A stretch of DNA of 64,000 nucleotides from Artemisia argyi (Eukaryota > Streptophyta > Magnoliopsida > Asterales > Asteraceae), in NCBI GenBank assembly GCA_030686995.1, contig JARVZY010002422.1, positions 79,438 through 143,437 on the forward strand, in the 5' to 3' direction. Of this stretch, positions 26,377 through 39,926 are shown piece by piece; position 1 is the first letter of the stretch; each line of letters starts with the position of its first letter. A program made the translations under genes and the position numbers. The notes below the pieces were generated by a model. The model did no database searches. It was not told where the DNA came from and saw only the letters and a program-made list of their open reading frames with translations.

Positions 26377-26395
26377 GCCCGCCCGATGGGCGGGC
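26377..26395 (-). repeat. 3' terminal hairpin of Helitron-2
   Basis: GCCCGCCC-GAT-GGGCGGGC is a perfect 8-bp GC stem with a 3-base loop. On minus it precedes CTAG by 8 bases. It supplies the stop signal for rolling-circle transposition in this class. Confidence 0.9.
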
Positions 26396-27084
26396 ATGAC
26401 TTATAATTATTGTTGGGCAAAGAAATTTAATCAAAATAAACTATAAACATACCAAATTATTTATTGATTACATTAAGAATGAAAAGAAATATATATGTTT
26501 GTCGAATATGAGAGAAAAAAGATACAAAGTGGTCTGCAAGAACAACCTATACGACCAAAAAACTGTAATGCGAAATAAACTTCTTTGTATACAATGGTTG
26601 AGACAACCACGTTTAATTATCCACTTCAAGCATACTACAAAAAATTAAGCAAAAGTAAATCAATTATAAACATACCGTCATATTTAGTGAGTGCATTAAG
26701 AATGAAACGAAATTAAACTAAACGTGTATATAGAACGAAATGTATACAGTTATTACTCATGAAAGTTTAACACAAAATGCAAGAATACAACCGGATCACA
26801 AAAGAATAATAAAACCCTTATTGTTATCCTTTGGTTGCGGCTTAAGAATCCTTGTAATACTATGTAATTCACCACACCACACCGCTAAAATGTTGGAAGG
26901 TAAGTTGCAATGTTGTCGTAACTTAGAACATCCGGATGATAAGCTGTGTTTGGTTCTAAAGTTCCGCTCCACCAATATCCTCATTGTCCATTCGGATCCT
27001 TCATGAGCCTTCATATTTATAATGGTGCACCATTCCTATGTGTGTCCTTGTTGTAATCCTGATATAGTTCTCTAACAATAGAAT

Positions 27085-27171
<87 letters not shown>

Positions 27172-29166
27172 AAAAAATCCACTATGCAACAGTTTCGTTA
27201 GTGGCGTGATCAATTATAAAGCATAAGATAACTAAAAGAAAATATGAAACTCAATTGGAGTAAATAAGCAACCATAGCATAACTGATAGAAAATTGAAAC
27301 TCAATTGGAGTAAATGGATTTCAACATGAACATGTTGCATGAAGTGAGATGTAAAACAGATGCACACATAATAAAATGTCCAAAATTTAAGGGTTCTAAC
27401 CTGTTGTGGACATCTTTACTCATTAGAGGATCAGAGTACTGTTTATGAAGTACTTAGAAGGAAAAAAAACGTTTTTGTTGGTGTGTAAAAACGAATACAT
27501 GGTAAGAAGGATTAAGTTTTTAAGGAAAAATCAAGCTACCTGATTACGTACATTAGCATATTTAACTTGCATTGCCTGGTTACTTGTCTTCATGTGAAAA
27601 TCATGTTGTACAAAGAGTGACAACTTCATTTAAGTGATCATTCAATATATGATATCCTTTAAACCGGATACAAAAGTGATTGAGATGCTTGCAACTCATC
27701 AAATATTAGAAAATGGAAACTTACTTGAAGCGTAGTTAACTAAAATATGCTCTTCTTATGTTGAAGTATTTTAGGAGCACCAAAGATCCGTCACACATAC
27801 ACATTTTGTAATCTATAATATAGGTGAAACTACAATTTGTTAGCGTGAGTGTGTGAAGAGCCAAGCTTATGAGCTTTTTCAAATTTAAATAAGCTTATAC
27901 ACTCAAATAATATGCGAAACCAAACACACCCTTAGTAGATCTGTAAGAGATAAAGGGGTCAAAAAAATGAACCAAGATATATACTGAGAACACTCGATTA
28001 TAATAGTATATCTAAGAATCTAAGATCAAAATCCAGTGTGCTTTACTCTTCTCGCAAGTCTTATATGGTTATAATGTAATTGCTATATTTCCTTAATATT
28101 GTCACCATATTTAATATTTCCAATGTAGTTCTATAATACAATTGTCTTTTTTTGTTTAACCTATTGATGTACCAAAAATGACTTATTGACTTGCCATTGT
28201 TATATTATAATTTGATACAACTAAAAAAGGAATTGGTCAAATGGTTCGAAAGTGTCAAAAGTCACCCTGTGTAAAAATTTATAGGCAACAAAATAGCTCT
28301 GCAAGCACTCATTATCTACAACTTTTTAAGAAAATGGACAAAGAAAAAACCTTAGATCTATATTTTAATCTTAAAAAAATTTCAGTTTTTAGTGTATAAA
28401 AAATATATGACATTTTTATTAAAGTGCATCATGAATTTTATCAAAAAATATTATTTTGCCCCCCGTACTTTAAATTCCTGAGTCCGCCACTGGATAGAGT
28501 AGTATTTGGTTTTAAGATGAATGCTATTGTTAGAAAAATCCTTATTGACGTAGGTATATATCAGACTTATATGAATAAGGCACAAAATATAAGTTTTCCT
28601 AATATAGGAGTGTCATCATTAACGTTTGGAACCTTGGAATTGCACCTCTTAATTTTATCATTGAACATGTATAGTAAAAAATAATTAAACAAAAATCCGG
28701 ACATCCTTACTTAATCTTATAAAGATGAATAACATAAGTCATTTGCATATTTACAATCTTGTTTATTTATTTAAATGTCACAATAACTTGTGCTTTTGTT
28801 TTAAAATTTATAAATAATATTTATAAATAACAACTACATGTATGCGGTTTTAAAAAATATATATATAAAGTATGGGGGTATAGTTTAGGCATTATTTATT
28901 CAATTTATATAGTTATTAGAAACATGAAAGATGATATGTTTACGTAAGTCAATTTACTTTATTTAACATTTAAGAACTAAAGTTTTATTAATTATCCTTT
29001 CATTTTTTTACAAAAGGAACACATGTGTTTTATACATGCTTTTTTTGCTAGAGGAAATTTTAATAAGTTAGTTTGAACTCATTGTTTGAATCTTGACTTT
29101 CAATTGTTCAAAAGGATGATTTAGTTTTTCCCACATGACAATATTTATCTCTCCTATTTGTCCAAC
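26396..29166. other. Helitron-2 3' body without a recognised gene
   Basis: Mostly AT-rich. Frames at 26740-27006 (plus) and 26796-27014 (minus) overlap, and neither is recognised. A (TA)n tract lies at about 27087-27166. CCGCCACTG at 28484-28492 resembles one terminus of a hAT element, but no partner end is seen upstream. Confidence 0.45.
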
Positions 29167-29169
29167 TAA
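29167..29169. repeat. Left target-site duplication of the CACTA element (TAA)
   Basis: TAA directly precedes the CACTA terminus and is repeated at 42278-42280 after the right terminus. Three bases is the standard duplication of this superfamily. Confidence 0.85.
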
Positions 29170-29184
29170 CACTACAAGAAAAAC

Positions 29185-29760
29185 TGGTATTTGGGAGGGT
29201 GGAAAAGTGTGCCAAAAACTCAAAAAGCCGTGCCAAATGCTATTTGGCACGGCTTTGGCACGCTTTTGGCTCTGTCCTAAATATGAGGGTGCCAAATACA
29301 TTTGGATCGGGTTAAAACCGTGGTAAATAGTATTTGGCACGGTTCTTGGGACGGTTTAATTTTGTGGTGCCATGAGTGAGGTATTTGGCACGGTCGACAA
29401 TCTTTCGTTCCAAATTGACATTCGTCACACTTTTATATCTCGTGCCCAATGCATATTTGGTACCAATTCATTGCCCGTGCCGAATGCGTATTTGGTACAG
29501 TTTTTATGTTATCGTGCCAAAATTAACTAGGACGGTTTTATGTCCCGTGACAAACGTATTTGGCACGGTTTCTATTTTTTGTGCCAAACATATTTGGCAC
29601 ATTAGTATCCGCCTTGCCAAAAAAACATTTGGCACGCCTTTGCGATCATTATAAAAATCATTTTGCACGATTTTGCATTCGTCAATTAATTATTTAGCAC
29701 GGTTTGGATAATCATTCCTAACATGGATTAGCACCATTTTACATTACAAACAGGTTTAGT
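29185..29760. repeat. Left subterminal repeats of the CACTA element
   Basis: The TTTGGCAC(G/C) motif recurs at intervals of some 20-60 bp, with variants such as TTTGGTAC. The same motif clusters at 41850-42240. These are the likely transposase-binding sites. Confidence 0.8.
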
Positions 29761-30336
29761 ACACCATAGTATCAACTAACCATCTTAAGTATAATTCAAT
29801 CGAAGCCGAAAATAATTGAACTCAATTTTTATTAATCATCTATAAAATCAAGTCAACATGGTCACTTAAATACCATAAAGTAAAAAATAAACGCCCAACA
29901 TCCTTGTAAACCATGGTCTTTAGAATGACAAAATCATAACTAGAACTCAATATAAATCACTAGGATGATTTACTATTAACGGAAACGAATAAAGCTCGTC
30001 GGATCACGTCCTCATCATAAACACTGCATAATACAATATTCCAACATTAGAAATATGTGTGAAAAAAAAAAGTTTGATATACAAAATAGAAGTTTAAACA
30101 GGTCAAGTCTTAAAAAAATACCCGGACCCGACCCTATTTATAGTTCGTGTTAGTCGGGTTTTGGTCAATTCAGGTTGGGTCAATTCGGGTCGGTCAGGTC
30201 TATAAGATCAAGATCCTTCGTAAACCCGTAGAGGTGTATGATGTAGACGTAAAAAACTATGTAAAATGATTTAATAATGTCCACTGTTCTTTACTTGGAA
30301 AATGCAATATCGATTATATTTACGCATGAGACCAAA
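29761..30336. other. CACTA interior, no gene
   Basis: AT-rich, with a CGGGT/GGGTC-rich patch at 30120-30200. No coding frame is supported. Confidence 0.5.
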
Positions 30337-33300
30337 CCGAGCATGCATATCTAAAAGATACTTACAATTAAAATAACATTTAAACACTAAAGAACTAGAT
30401 AATGTGTGCAATATGATGGATAGTGAAGCATGCTAAAAATAATTGAGAAGGTTAAAGAGTCACAAAGAGCCTAAAATTGCTAAAGGGTAGTTATAGTTTA
30501 TTGTTCATACCTTAACATCATAGTTATAGAATTCATTGCAGATTTTCATTAACCCTTTTTTGTTGATCCAGCTTTTGAAAGAAGGAACTTGAACTCAAAG
30601 TCTCAGACTGTTGCTTGGAGGATCACCAAATAAGCTTCTTTCAAATTCTTTCATGGTCTCTAAAGAGTTTGTATTCGCATCGGGGTCAATAGCTATGCAG
30701 AAATAAGAAAACCAGGTAGGGGTCAACAACTGAGAATATGTGTACAAAACTACCATGCATGGGGGACTTTAAAGAGTTATGAATAATATGTTAACCTAAA
30801 CTAAATTTGCACTAATGCATTATTAACTAATGGAAAATTGAACTAAACTCCTTCCAAGATCCAAATACAGTTATGCATATGCAAAGTACAACCAACAGAT
30901 GAATGATATGTTGCGGTATTTCGTTTAAGCTAGCTAGTAACCCAAAATAGCACGTTTCAGAAATCATTTTATGGATAATAATTGTAAACAAACAAGGGTT
31001 GGTAAGATAAGCTGAGTTTTAACAAGGGCTGGTAATCCACTAATCCTTGATTTCTAAACAGTGAGTTTCAAGCTAGAATGATATGATGCTTATCCATCTT
31101 CGAAGCAAAAAAAATTACTTAAAGCGGATACGTAGTCGCTCTTTTATTCGACTATAAGCTTAGCCATCTTTGAAACAAAAATTTAATATGTAGTGCATTT
31201 TGGAAGCTCAAAGAGAGATGACAAAAAATTCCATAATGTAATAGACATGGAAGCAAATGAACCATAAGGGGTATAAGTTCACATAGGTCTCTGTTTTTTA
31301 ACAGGTAGTTTACCCTGACCCCATGTTAATTTCAAGTTACATACTCGTGTAGTTTTCATTACACTTGAAAAACTAAACGATCATGACGCTTCAATCAACT
31401 TAATCACCAAAAAGTTTATTTTATATGTGGGTACATAATGATACTGCACTAGCTTATAGTGAAGATTATAGAAAGAACCACAACCATTCAAGTACCATAA
31501 CCGAGCATGCATATCTAAAAGATACTTACAACTAAAATAACATTTAAACACTAAAGAACTAGATAATGTGTGCAATATGATGGATAGTGAAGCATGCTAA
31601 AAATAATTGAGAAGGTTAAAGAGTCACAAAGAGCCTAAAATTGCTAAAGGGTAGTTATAGTTTATTGTTCATACCTTAACATCATAGTTATAGAATTCAT
31701 TGCAGATTTTCATTAACCCTTTTTTGTTGATCCAGCTTTTGAAAGAAGGAACTTGAACTCAAAGTCTCAGACTGTTGCTTGGAGGATCACCAAATAAGCT
31801 TCTTTCAAATTCTTTCATGGTCTCTAAAGAGTTTGTATTCGCATCGGGGTCAATAGCTATGCAGAAATAAGAAAACCAGGTAGGGGTCAACAACTGAGAA
31901 TATGTGTACAAAACTACCATGCATGGGGGACTTTAAAGAGTTATGAATAATATGTTAACCTAAACTAAATTTGCACTAATGCATTATTAACTAATGGAAA
32001 ATTGAACTAAACTCCTTCCAAGATCCAAATACAGTTATGCATATGCAAAGTACAACCAACAGATGAATGATATGTTGCGGTATTTCGTTTAAGCTAGCTA
32101 GTAACCCAAAATAGCACGTTTCAGAAATCATTTTATGGATAATAATTGTAAACAAACAAGGGTTGGTAAGATAAGCTGAGTTTTAACAAGGGCTGGTAAT
32201 CCACTAATCCTTGATTTCTAAACAGTGAGTTTCAAGCTAGAATGATATGATGCTTATCCATCTTCGAAGCAAAAAAAATTACTTAAAGCGGATACGTAGT
32301 CGCTCTTTTATTCGACTATAAGCTTAGCCATCTTTGAAACAAAAATTTAATATGTAGTGCATTTTGGAAGCTCAAAGAGAGATGACAAAAAATTCCATAA
32401 TGTAATAGACATGGAAGCAAATGAACCATAAGGGGTATAAGTTCACATAGGTCTCTGTTTTTTAACAGGTAGTTTACCCTGACCCCATGTTAATTTCAAG
32501 TTACATACTCGTGTAGTTTTCATTACACTTGAAAAACTAAACGATCATGACGCTTCAATCAACTTAATCACCAAAAAGTTTATTTTATATGTGGGTACAT
32601 AATGATACTGCACTAGCTTATAGTGAAGATTATAGAAAGAACCACAACCATTCAAGTACCATAACCGAGCATGCATATCTAAAAGATACTTACAATTAAA
32701 ATAACATTTAAACACTAAAGAACTAGATAATGTGTGCAATATGATGGATAGTGAAGCATGCTAAAAATAATTGAGAAGGTTAAAGAGTCACAAAGAGCCT
32801 AAAATTGCTAAAGGGTAGTTATAGTTTATTGTTCATACCTTAACATCATAGTTATAGAATTCATTGCAGATTTTCATTAACCCTTTTTTGTTGATCCAGC
32901 TTTTGAAAGAAGGAACTTGAACTCAAAGTCTCAGACTGTTGCTTGGAGGATCACCAAATAAGCTTCTTTCAAATTCTTTCATGGTCTCTAAAGAGTTTGT
33001 ATTCGCATCGGGGTCAATAGCTATGCAGAAATAAGAAAACCAGGTAGGGGTCAACAACTGAGAATATGTGTACAAAACTACCATGCATGGGGGACTTTAA
33101 AGAGTTATGAATAATATGTTAACCTAAACTAAATTTGCACTAATGCATTATTAACTAATGGAAAATTGAACTAAACTCCTTCCAAGATCCAAATACAGTT
33201 ATGCATATGCAAAGTACAACCAACAGATGAATGATATGTTGCGGTATTTCGTTTAAGCTAGCTAGTAACCCAAAATAGCACGTTTCAGAAATCATTTTAT

Positions 33301-36300
33301 GGATAATAATTGTAAACAAACAAGGGTTGGTAAGATAAGCTGAGTTTTAACAAGGGCTGGTAATCCACTAATCCTTGATTTCTAAACAGTGAGTTTCAAG
33401 CTAGAATGATATGATGCTTATCCATCTTCGAAGCAAAAAAAATTACTTAAAGCGGATACGTAGTCGCTCTTTTATTCGACTATAAGCTTAGCCATCTTTG
33501 AAACAAAAATTTAATATGTAGTGCATTTTGGAAGCTCAAAGAGAGATGACAAAAAATTCCATAATGTAATAGACATGGAAGCAAATGAACCATAAGGGGT
33601 ATAAGTTCACATAGGTCTCTGTTTTTTAACAGGTAGTTTACCCTGACCCCATGTTAATTTCAAGTTACATACTCGTGTAGTTTTCATTACACTTGAAAAA
33701 CTAAACGATCATGACGCTTCAATCAACTTAATCACCAAAAAGTTTATTTTATATGTGGGTACATAATGATACTGCACTAGCTTATAGTGAAGATTATAGA
33801 AAGAACCACAACCATTCAAGTACCATAACCGAGCATGCATATCTAAAAGATACTTACAACTAAAATAACATTTAAACACTAAAGAACTAGATAATGTGTG
33901 CAATATGATGGATAGTGAAGCATGCTAAAAATAATTGAGAAGGTTAAAGAGTCACAAAGAGCCTAAAATTGCTAAAGGGTAGTTATAGTTTATTGTTCAT
34001 ACCTTAACATCATAGTTATAGAATTCATTGCAGATTTTCATTAACCCTTTTTTGTTGATCCAGCTTTTGAAAGAAGGAACTTGAACTCAAAGTCTCAGAC
34101 TGTTGCTTGGAGGATCACCAAATAAGCTTCTTTCAAATTCTTTCATGGTCTCTAAAGAGTTTGTATTCGCATCGGGGTCAATAGCTATGCAGAAATAAGA
34201 AAACCAGGTAGGGGTCAACAACTGAGAATATGTGTACAAAACTACCATGCATGGGGGACTTTAAAGAGTTATGAATAATATGTTAACCTAAACTAAATTT
34301 GCACTAATGCATTATTAACTAATGGAAAATTGAACTAAACTCCTTCCAAGATCCAAATACAGTTATGCATATGCAAAGTACAACCAACAGATGAATGATA
34401 TGTTGCGGTATTTCGTTTAAGCTAGCTAGTAACCCAAAATAGCACGTTTCAGAAATCATTTTATGGATAATAATTGTAAACAAACAAGGGTTGGTAAGAT
34501 AAGCTGAGTTTTAACAAGGGCTGGTAATCCACTAATCCTTGATTTCTAAACAGTGAGTTTCAAGCTAGAATGATATGATGCTTATCCATCTTCGAAGCAA
34601 AAAAAATTACTTAAAGCGGATACGTAGTCGCTCTTTTATTCGACTATAAGCTTAGCCATCTTTGAAACAAAAATTTAATATGTAGTGCATTTTGGAAGCT
34701 CAAAGAGAGATGACAAAAAATTCCATAATGTAATAGACATGGAAGCAAATGAACCATAAGGGGTATAAGTTCACATAGGTCTCTGTTTTTTAACAGGTAG
34801 TTTACCCTGACCCCATGTTAATTTCAAGTTACATACTCGTGTAGTTTTCATTACACTTGAAAAACTAAACGATCATGACGCTTCAATCAACTTAATCACC
34901 AAAAAGTTTATTTTATATGTGGGTACATAATGATACTGCACTAGCTTATAGTGAAGATTATAGAAAGAACCACAACCATTCAAGTACCATAACCGAGCAT
35001 GCATATCTAAAAGATACTTACAATTAAAATAACATTTAAACACTAAAGAACTAGATAATGTGTGCAATATGATGGATAGTGAAGCATGCTAAAAATAATT
35101 GAGAAGGTTAAAGAGTCACAAAGAGCCTAAAATTGCTAAAGGGTAGTTATAGTTTATTGTTCATACCTTAACATCATAGTTATAGAATTCATTGCAGATT
35201 TTCATTAACCCTTTTTTGTTGATCCAGCTTTTGAAAGAAGGAACTTGAACTCAAAGTCTCAGACTGTTGCTTGGAGGATCACCAAATAAGCTTCTTTCAA
35301 ATTCTTTCATGGTCTCTAAAGAGTTTGTATTCGCATCGGGGTCAATAGCTATGCAGAAATAAGAAAACCAGGTAGGGGTCAACAACTGAGAATATGTGTA
35401 CAAAACTACCATGCATGGGGGACTTTAAAGAGTTATGAATAATATGTTAACCTAAACTAAATTTGCACTAATGCATTATTAACTAATGGAAAATTGAACT
35501 AAACTCCTTCCAAGATCCAAATACAGTTATGCATATGCAAAGTACAACCAACAGATGAATGATATGTTGCGGTATTTCGTTTAAGCTAGCTAGTAACCCA
35601 AAATAGCACGTTTCAGAAATCATTTTATGGATAATAATTGTAAACAAACAAGGGTTGGTAAGATAAGCTGAGTTTTAACAAGGGCTAGTAATCCACTAAT
35701 CCTTGATTTCTAAACAGTGAGTTTCAAGCTAGAATGATATGATGCTTATCCATCTTCGAAGCAAAAAAAATTACTTAAAGCGGATACGTAGTCGCTCTTT
35801 TATTCGACTATAAGCTTAGCCATCTTTGAAACAAAAATTTAATATGTAGTGCATTTTGGAAGCTCAAAGAGAGATGACAAAAAATTCCATAATGTAATAG
35901 ACATGGAAGCAAATGAACCATAAGGGGTATAAGTTCACATAGGTCTCTGTTTTTTAACAGGTAGTTTACCCTGACCCCATGTTAATTTCAAGTTACATAC
36001 TCGTGTAGTTTTCATTACACTTGAAAAACTAAACGATCATGACGCTTCAATCAACTTAATCACCAAAAAGTTTATTTTATATGTGGGTACATAATGATAC
36101 TGCACTAGCTTATAGTGAAGATTATAGAAAGAACCACAACCATTCAAGTACCATAACCGAGCATGCATATCTAAAAGATACTTACAACTAAAATAACATT
36201 TAAACACTAAAGAACTAGATAATGTGTGCAATATGATGGATAGTGAAGCATGCTAAAAATAATTGAGAAGGTTAAAGAGTCACAAAGAGCCTAAAATTGC

Positions 36301-38484
36301 TAAAGGGTAGTTATAGTTTATTGTTCATACCTTAACATCATAGTTATAGAATTCATTGCAGATTTTCATTAACCCTTTTTTGTTGATCCAGCTTTTGAAA
36401 GAAGGAACTTGAACTCAAAGTCTCAGACTGTTGCTTGGAGGATCACCAAATAAGCTTCTTTCAAATTCTTTCATGGTCTCTAAAGAGTTTGTATTCGCAT
36501 CGGGGTCAATAGCTATGCAGAAATAAGAAAACCAGGTAGGGGTCAACAACTGAGAATATGTGTACAAAACTACCATGCATGGGGGACTTTAAAGAGTTAT
36601 GAATAATATGTTAACCTAAACTAAATTTGCACTAATGCATTATTAACTAATGGAAAATTGAACTAAACTCCTTCCAAGATCCAAATACAGTTATGCATAT
36701 GCAAAGTACAACCAACAGATGAATGATATGTTGCGGTATTTCGTTTAAGCTAGCTAGTAACCCAAAATAGCACGTTTCAGAAATCATTTTATGGATAATA
36801 ATTGTAAACAAACAAGGGTTGGTAAGATAAGCTGAGTTTTAACAAGGGCTGGTAATCCACTAATCCTTGATTTCTAAACAGTGAGTTTCAAGCTAGAATG
36901 ATATGATGCTTATCCATCTTCGAAGCAAAAAAAATTACTTAAAGCGGATACGTAGTCGCTCTTTTATTCGACTATAAGCTTAGCCATCTTTGAAACAAAA
37001 ATTTAATATGTAGTGCATTTTGGAAGCTCAAAGAGAGATGACAAAAAATTCCATAATGTAATAGACATGGAAGCAAATGAACCATAAGGGGTATAAGTTC
37101 ACATAGGTCTCTGTTTTTTAACAGGTAGTTTACCCTGACCCCATGTTAATTTCAAGTTACATACTCGTGTAGTTTTCATTACACTTGAAAAACTAAACGA
37201 TCATGACGCTTCAATCAACTTAATCACCAAAAAGTTTATTTTATATGTGGGTACATAATGATACTGCACTAGCTTATAGTGAAGATTATAGAAAGAACCA
37301 CAACCATTCAAGTACCATAACCGAGCATGCATATCTAAAAGATACTTACAATTAAAATAACATTTAAACACTAAAGAACTAGATAATGTGTGCAATATGA
37401 TGGATAGTGAAGCATGCTAAAAATAATTGAGAAGGTTAAAGAGTCACAAAGAGCCTAAAATTGCTAAAGGGTAGTTATAGTTTATTGTTCATACCTTAAC
37501 ATCATAGTTATAGAATTCATTGCAGATTTTCATTAACCCTTTTTTGTTGATCCAGCTTTTGAAAGAAGGAACTTGAACTCAAAGTCTCAGACTGTTGCTT
37601 GGAGGATCACCAAATAAGCTTCTTTCAAATTCTTTCATGGTCTCTAAAGAGTTTGTATTCGCATCGGGGTCAATAGCTATGCAGAAATAAGAAAACCAGG
37701 TAGGGGTCAACAACTGAGAATATGTGTACAAAACTACCATGCATGGGGGACTTTAAAGAGTTATGAATAATATGTTAACCTAAACTAAATTTGCACTAAT
37801 GCATTATTAACTAATGGAAAATTGAACTAAACTCCTTCCAAGATCCAAATACAGTTATGCATATGCAAAGTACAACCAACAGATGAATGATATGTTGCGG
37901 TATTTCGTTTAAGCTAGCTAGTAACCCAAAATAGCACGTTTCAGAAATCATTTTATGGATAATAATTGTAAACAAACAAGGGTTGGTAAGATAAGCTGAG
38001 TTTTAACAAGGGCTAGTAATCCACTAATCCTTGATTTCTAAACAGTGAGTTTCAAGCTAGAATGATATGATGCTTATCCATCTTCGAAGCAAAAAAAATT
38101 ACTTAAAGCGGATACGTAGTCGCTCTTTTATTCGACTATAAGCTTAGCCATCTTTGAAACAAAAATTTAATATGTAGTGCATTTTGGAAGCTCAAAGAGA
38201 GATGACAAAAAATTCCATAATGTAATAGACATGGAAGCAAATGAACCATAAGGGGTATAAGTTCACATAGGTCTCTGTTTTTTAACAGGTAGTTTACCCT
38301 GACCCCATGTTAATTTCAAGTTACATACTCGTGTAGTTTTCATTACACTTGAAAAACTAAACGATCATGACGCTTCAATCAACTTAATCACCAAAAAGTT
38401 TATTTTATATGTGGGTACATAATGATACTGCACTAGCTTATAGTGAAGATTATAGAAAGAACCACAACCATTCAAGTACCATAA
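30337..38484. repeat. Seven-copy 1164 bp tandem array
   Basis: Units start CCGAGCATGCATATC at 30337, 31501, 32665, 33829, 34993, 36157 and 37321, exactly 1164 bp apart, and the array ends at 38484 (7 x 1164). Copies are almost identical. A T/C site in 'ACAA(T/C)TAAAAT' alternates T,C,T,C,T,C,T, so growth was partly by dimers of 2328 bp. A G/A site ('GGGCT(G/A)GTAATC') is A only in copies 5 and 7. Each unit also holds, on minus, an exon-like piece with a good acceptor (TTTCTGCATAG) and donor (AAG then GTATG). This piece encodes MKEFERSLFGDPPSN and soon reaches a stop. The repeated 64-aa frames are not genes. Confidence 0.95.
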
Positions 38485-38494
38485 GCACTACTTG

Positions 38495-38724
38495 CAGGGG
38501 CGCAGCTTCTAAGGGGCCGCGGGGGGGGCGGCCGGCCCCCCCGAAATTTTTTTTGCGATGTAGGGGTATATAGTTTTCGTGTAGAAAAATTTCGGTATTT
38601 TCGGTTTCGCCCCCCCCCCCCCCCCCCCCCCCCCAATTTAATTCAGTTTCGACCCCCCATAGTGTTAGGAAAAAAAAAATTTAGATCCCGACCCCCCACT
38701 CGAAATTTCCAAGCTTCGCCCCTG
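38495..38724. mobile_element. hAT-type MITE, 230 bp
   Basis: The termini CAGGGGCGCAGCTT and AAGCTTCGCCCCTG form a near-perfect inverted repeat. Both sides carry the same 8-bp duplication ACTACTTG (38487-38494 and 38725-38732), diagnostic of hAT. The interior holds G- and C-runs, including 25 consecutive C at 38610-38634. It has no coding capacity. Confidence 0.9.
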
Positions 38725-39381
38725 ACTACTTGTAGTGAAATTCCTAGCAACCGAAAACCCCTAGCAGCCAGGTGATTTGCAAGCCGCAAGAGACCGCAGA
38801 ACACCCTGAACAAGTCTCATCACTCCTATAAAAGCAACACAAATAATTGAATGAAGAATTCAAAACAAACGTCACAAAAAATACTAACCATTGCTTTCAT
38901 CGCTTCCAAAAGTAATTATATACCATTGTTACTAATATTAGAGACTCGTTACTAATATTTCGGGGGGTGGCCGACCCCCCGAAATTTTTTTTGCGATGTA
39001 GGGGTATATAGTTTTCGTGTAGAAAAATTTCGGTATTTTCGGTTTCGCCCCCCCCCCCCCCCCCCAATTTAATTCAGTTTCGACCCCCCATAGTGTTAGG
39101 AAAAAAAAAATTTAGATCTCGACCCCCCACTAGAAATTTCCAAGCTTCGCCCCTGACTACTTGTAGTGAAATTCCTAGCAACCGAAAACCCCTAACAGCC
39201 AGGTGATTTGCAAGCCGCAAGAGACCGCAGAACACCCTGAACAAGTCTCATCACTCCTATAAAAGCAACACAAATAATTGAATGAAGAATTCAAAACAAA
39301 CGTCACAAAAAATACTAACCATTGCTTTCATCGCTTCCAAAAGTAATTATATACCATTGTTACTAATATTAGAGACTCGTT
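38520..39381. repeat. Tandem duplication of about 430 bp covering most of the MITE and its right flank
   Basis: The segment from CCCCCCGAAATTTTTTTTGCG (38536) to GAGACTCGTT (38950) is repeated at about 38974-39381. The second copy lacks the left MITE end. C-runs differ in length (25 against 18 at 39048-39065). The duplication postdates the MITE insertion. Confidence 0.85.
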
Positions 39382-39790
39382 TTGAATTTGAGATAGATGA
39401 TCTATTTGTAATAAAGAACTCCCATTTGGATCCTTAACTCCTTATTCACTTTTAGCACACCAATCCAACGTCCCTAATTCATTCATAATTCTTAGACTCG
39501 TTTTCATTCTCATTGACTAAGGAGTATTTCACTATTTGTCTTGTAAAGGTTCAAAACACATATGACCTGGAAATAAGCTGATTTACTTAATCGATACTTA
39601 GTCACTAACCCTATAATATATATCGTCATATATCAACTTTTGATACTACAGATACTAACCATAACTAAAGAGCATAAACTTTTTTTTTTTTACATCTTTA
39701 CAACATTATTAAAGGATACTACTAAATAAATATCGGATCATCAATTATCATGAATTAAAATTATATAATTCGCTCAAATAAATATAATAC

Positions 39791-39926
39791 CTTCTCATAA
39801 TCTCCACCATTGTCAGGATGATTCTTAATAGCAGCTTTCGACAAGCATTCTTTAATTCGTCTTGTCGGAACCCTAAAACCTCATAGTATTTTTTTTATCA
39901 CTCTTCTTAGGTACTCTTCCAAACAT
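39791..39926 (-). pseudogene. Captured first exon of a type-I DnaJ (J2/J3-like) chaperone
   Basis: From ATG at 39926 the frame reads MFGRVPKKSD. YYEVLG then follows in a shifted frame, and after another shift VP and AAIKNHPDNGGDYEK. This order matches the N-terminus of plant type-I DnaJ proteins (J2/J3, ANJ1), including the HPD tripeptide that stimulates Hsp70 ATPase. Two single-base deletions break the frame, one in an A-run near 39895 and one near 39872. A donor GT (39789-39790) follows, as expected for an exon-1 boundary. It was probably taken up by the CACTA element as genomic DNA, with some 5' leader. It cannot make a functional chaperone. Confidence 0.75.

Noticed and set aside
28484..28492. 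hAT terminus CCGCCACTG
   Set aside because: No matching left end or 8-bp duplication was found, so no element can be delimited.
31381..37395. Six near-identical 64-aa ORFs at 1164 bp spacing
   Set aside because: They are by-products of the tandem unit; nothing suggests coding, and S/N alternation follows the DNA variant.
30337..38484. CRISPR-like or rDNA-like array
   Set aside because: Direct repeats abut with no spacers, the unit has no rRNA or tRNA features, and the context is a plant CACTA element.
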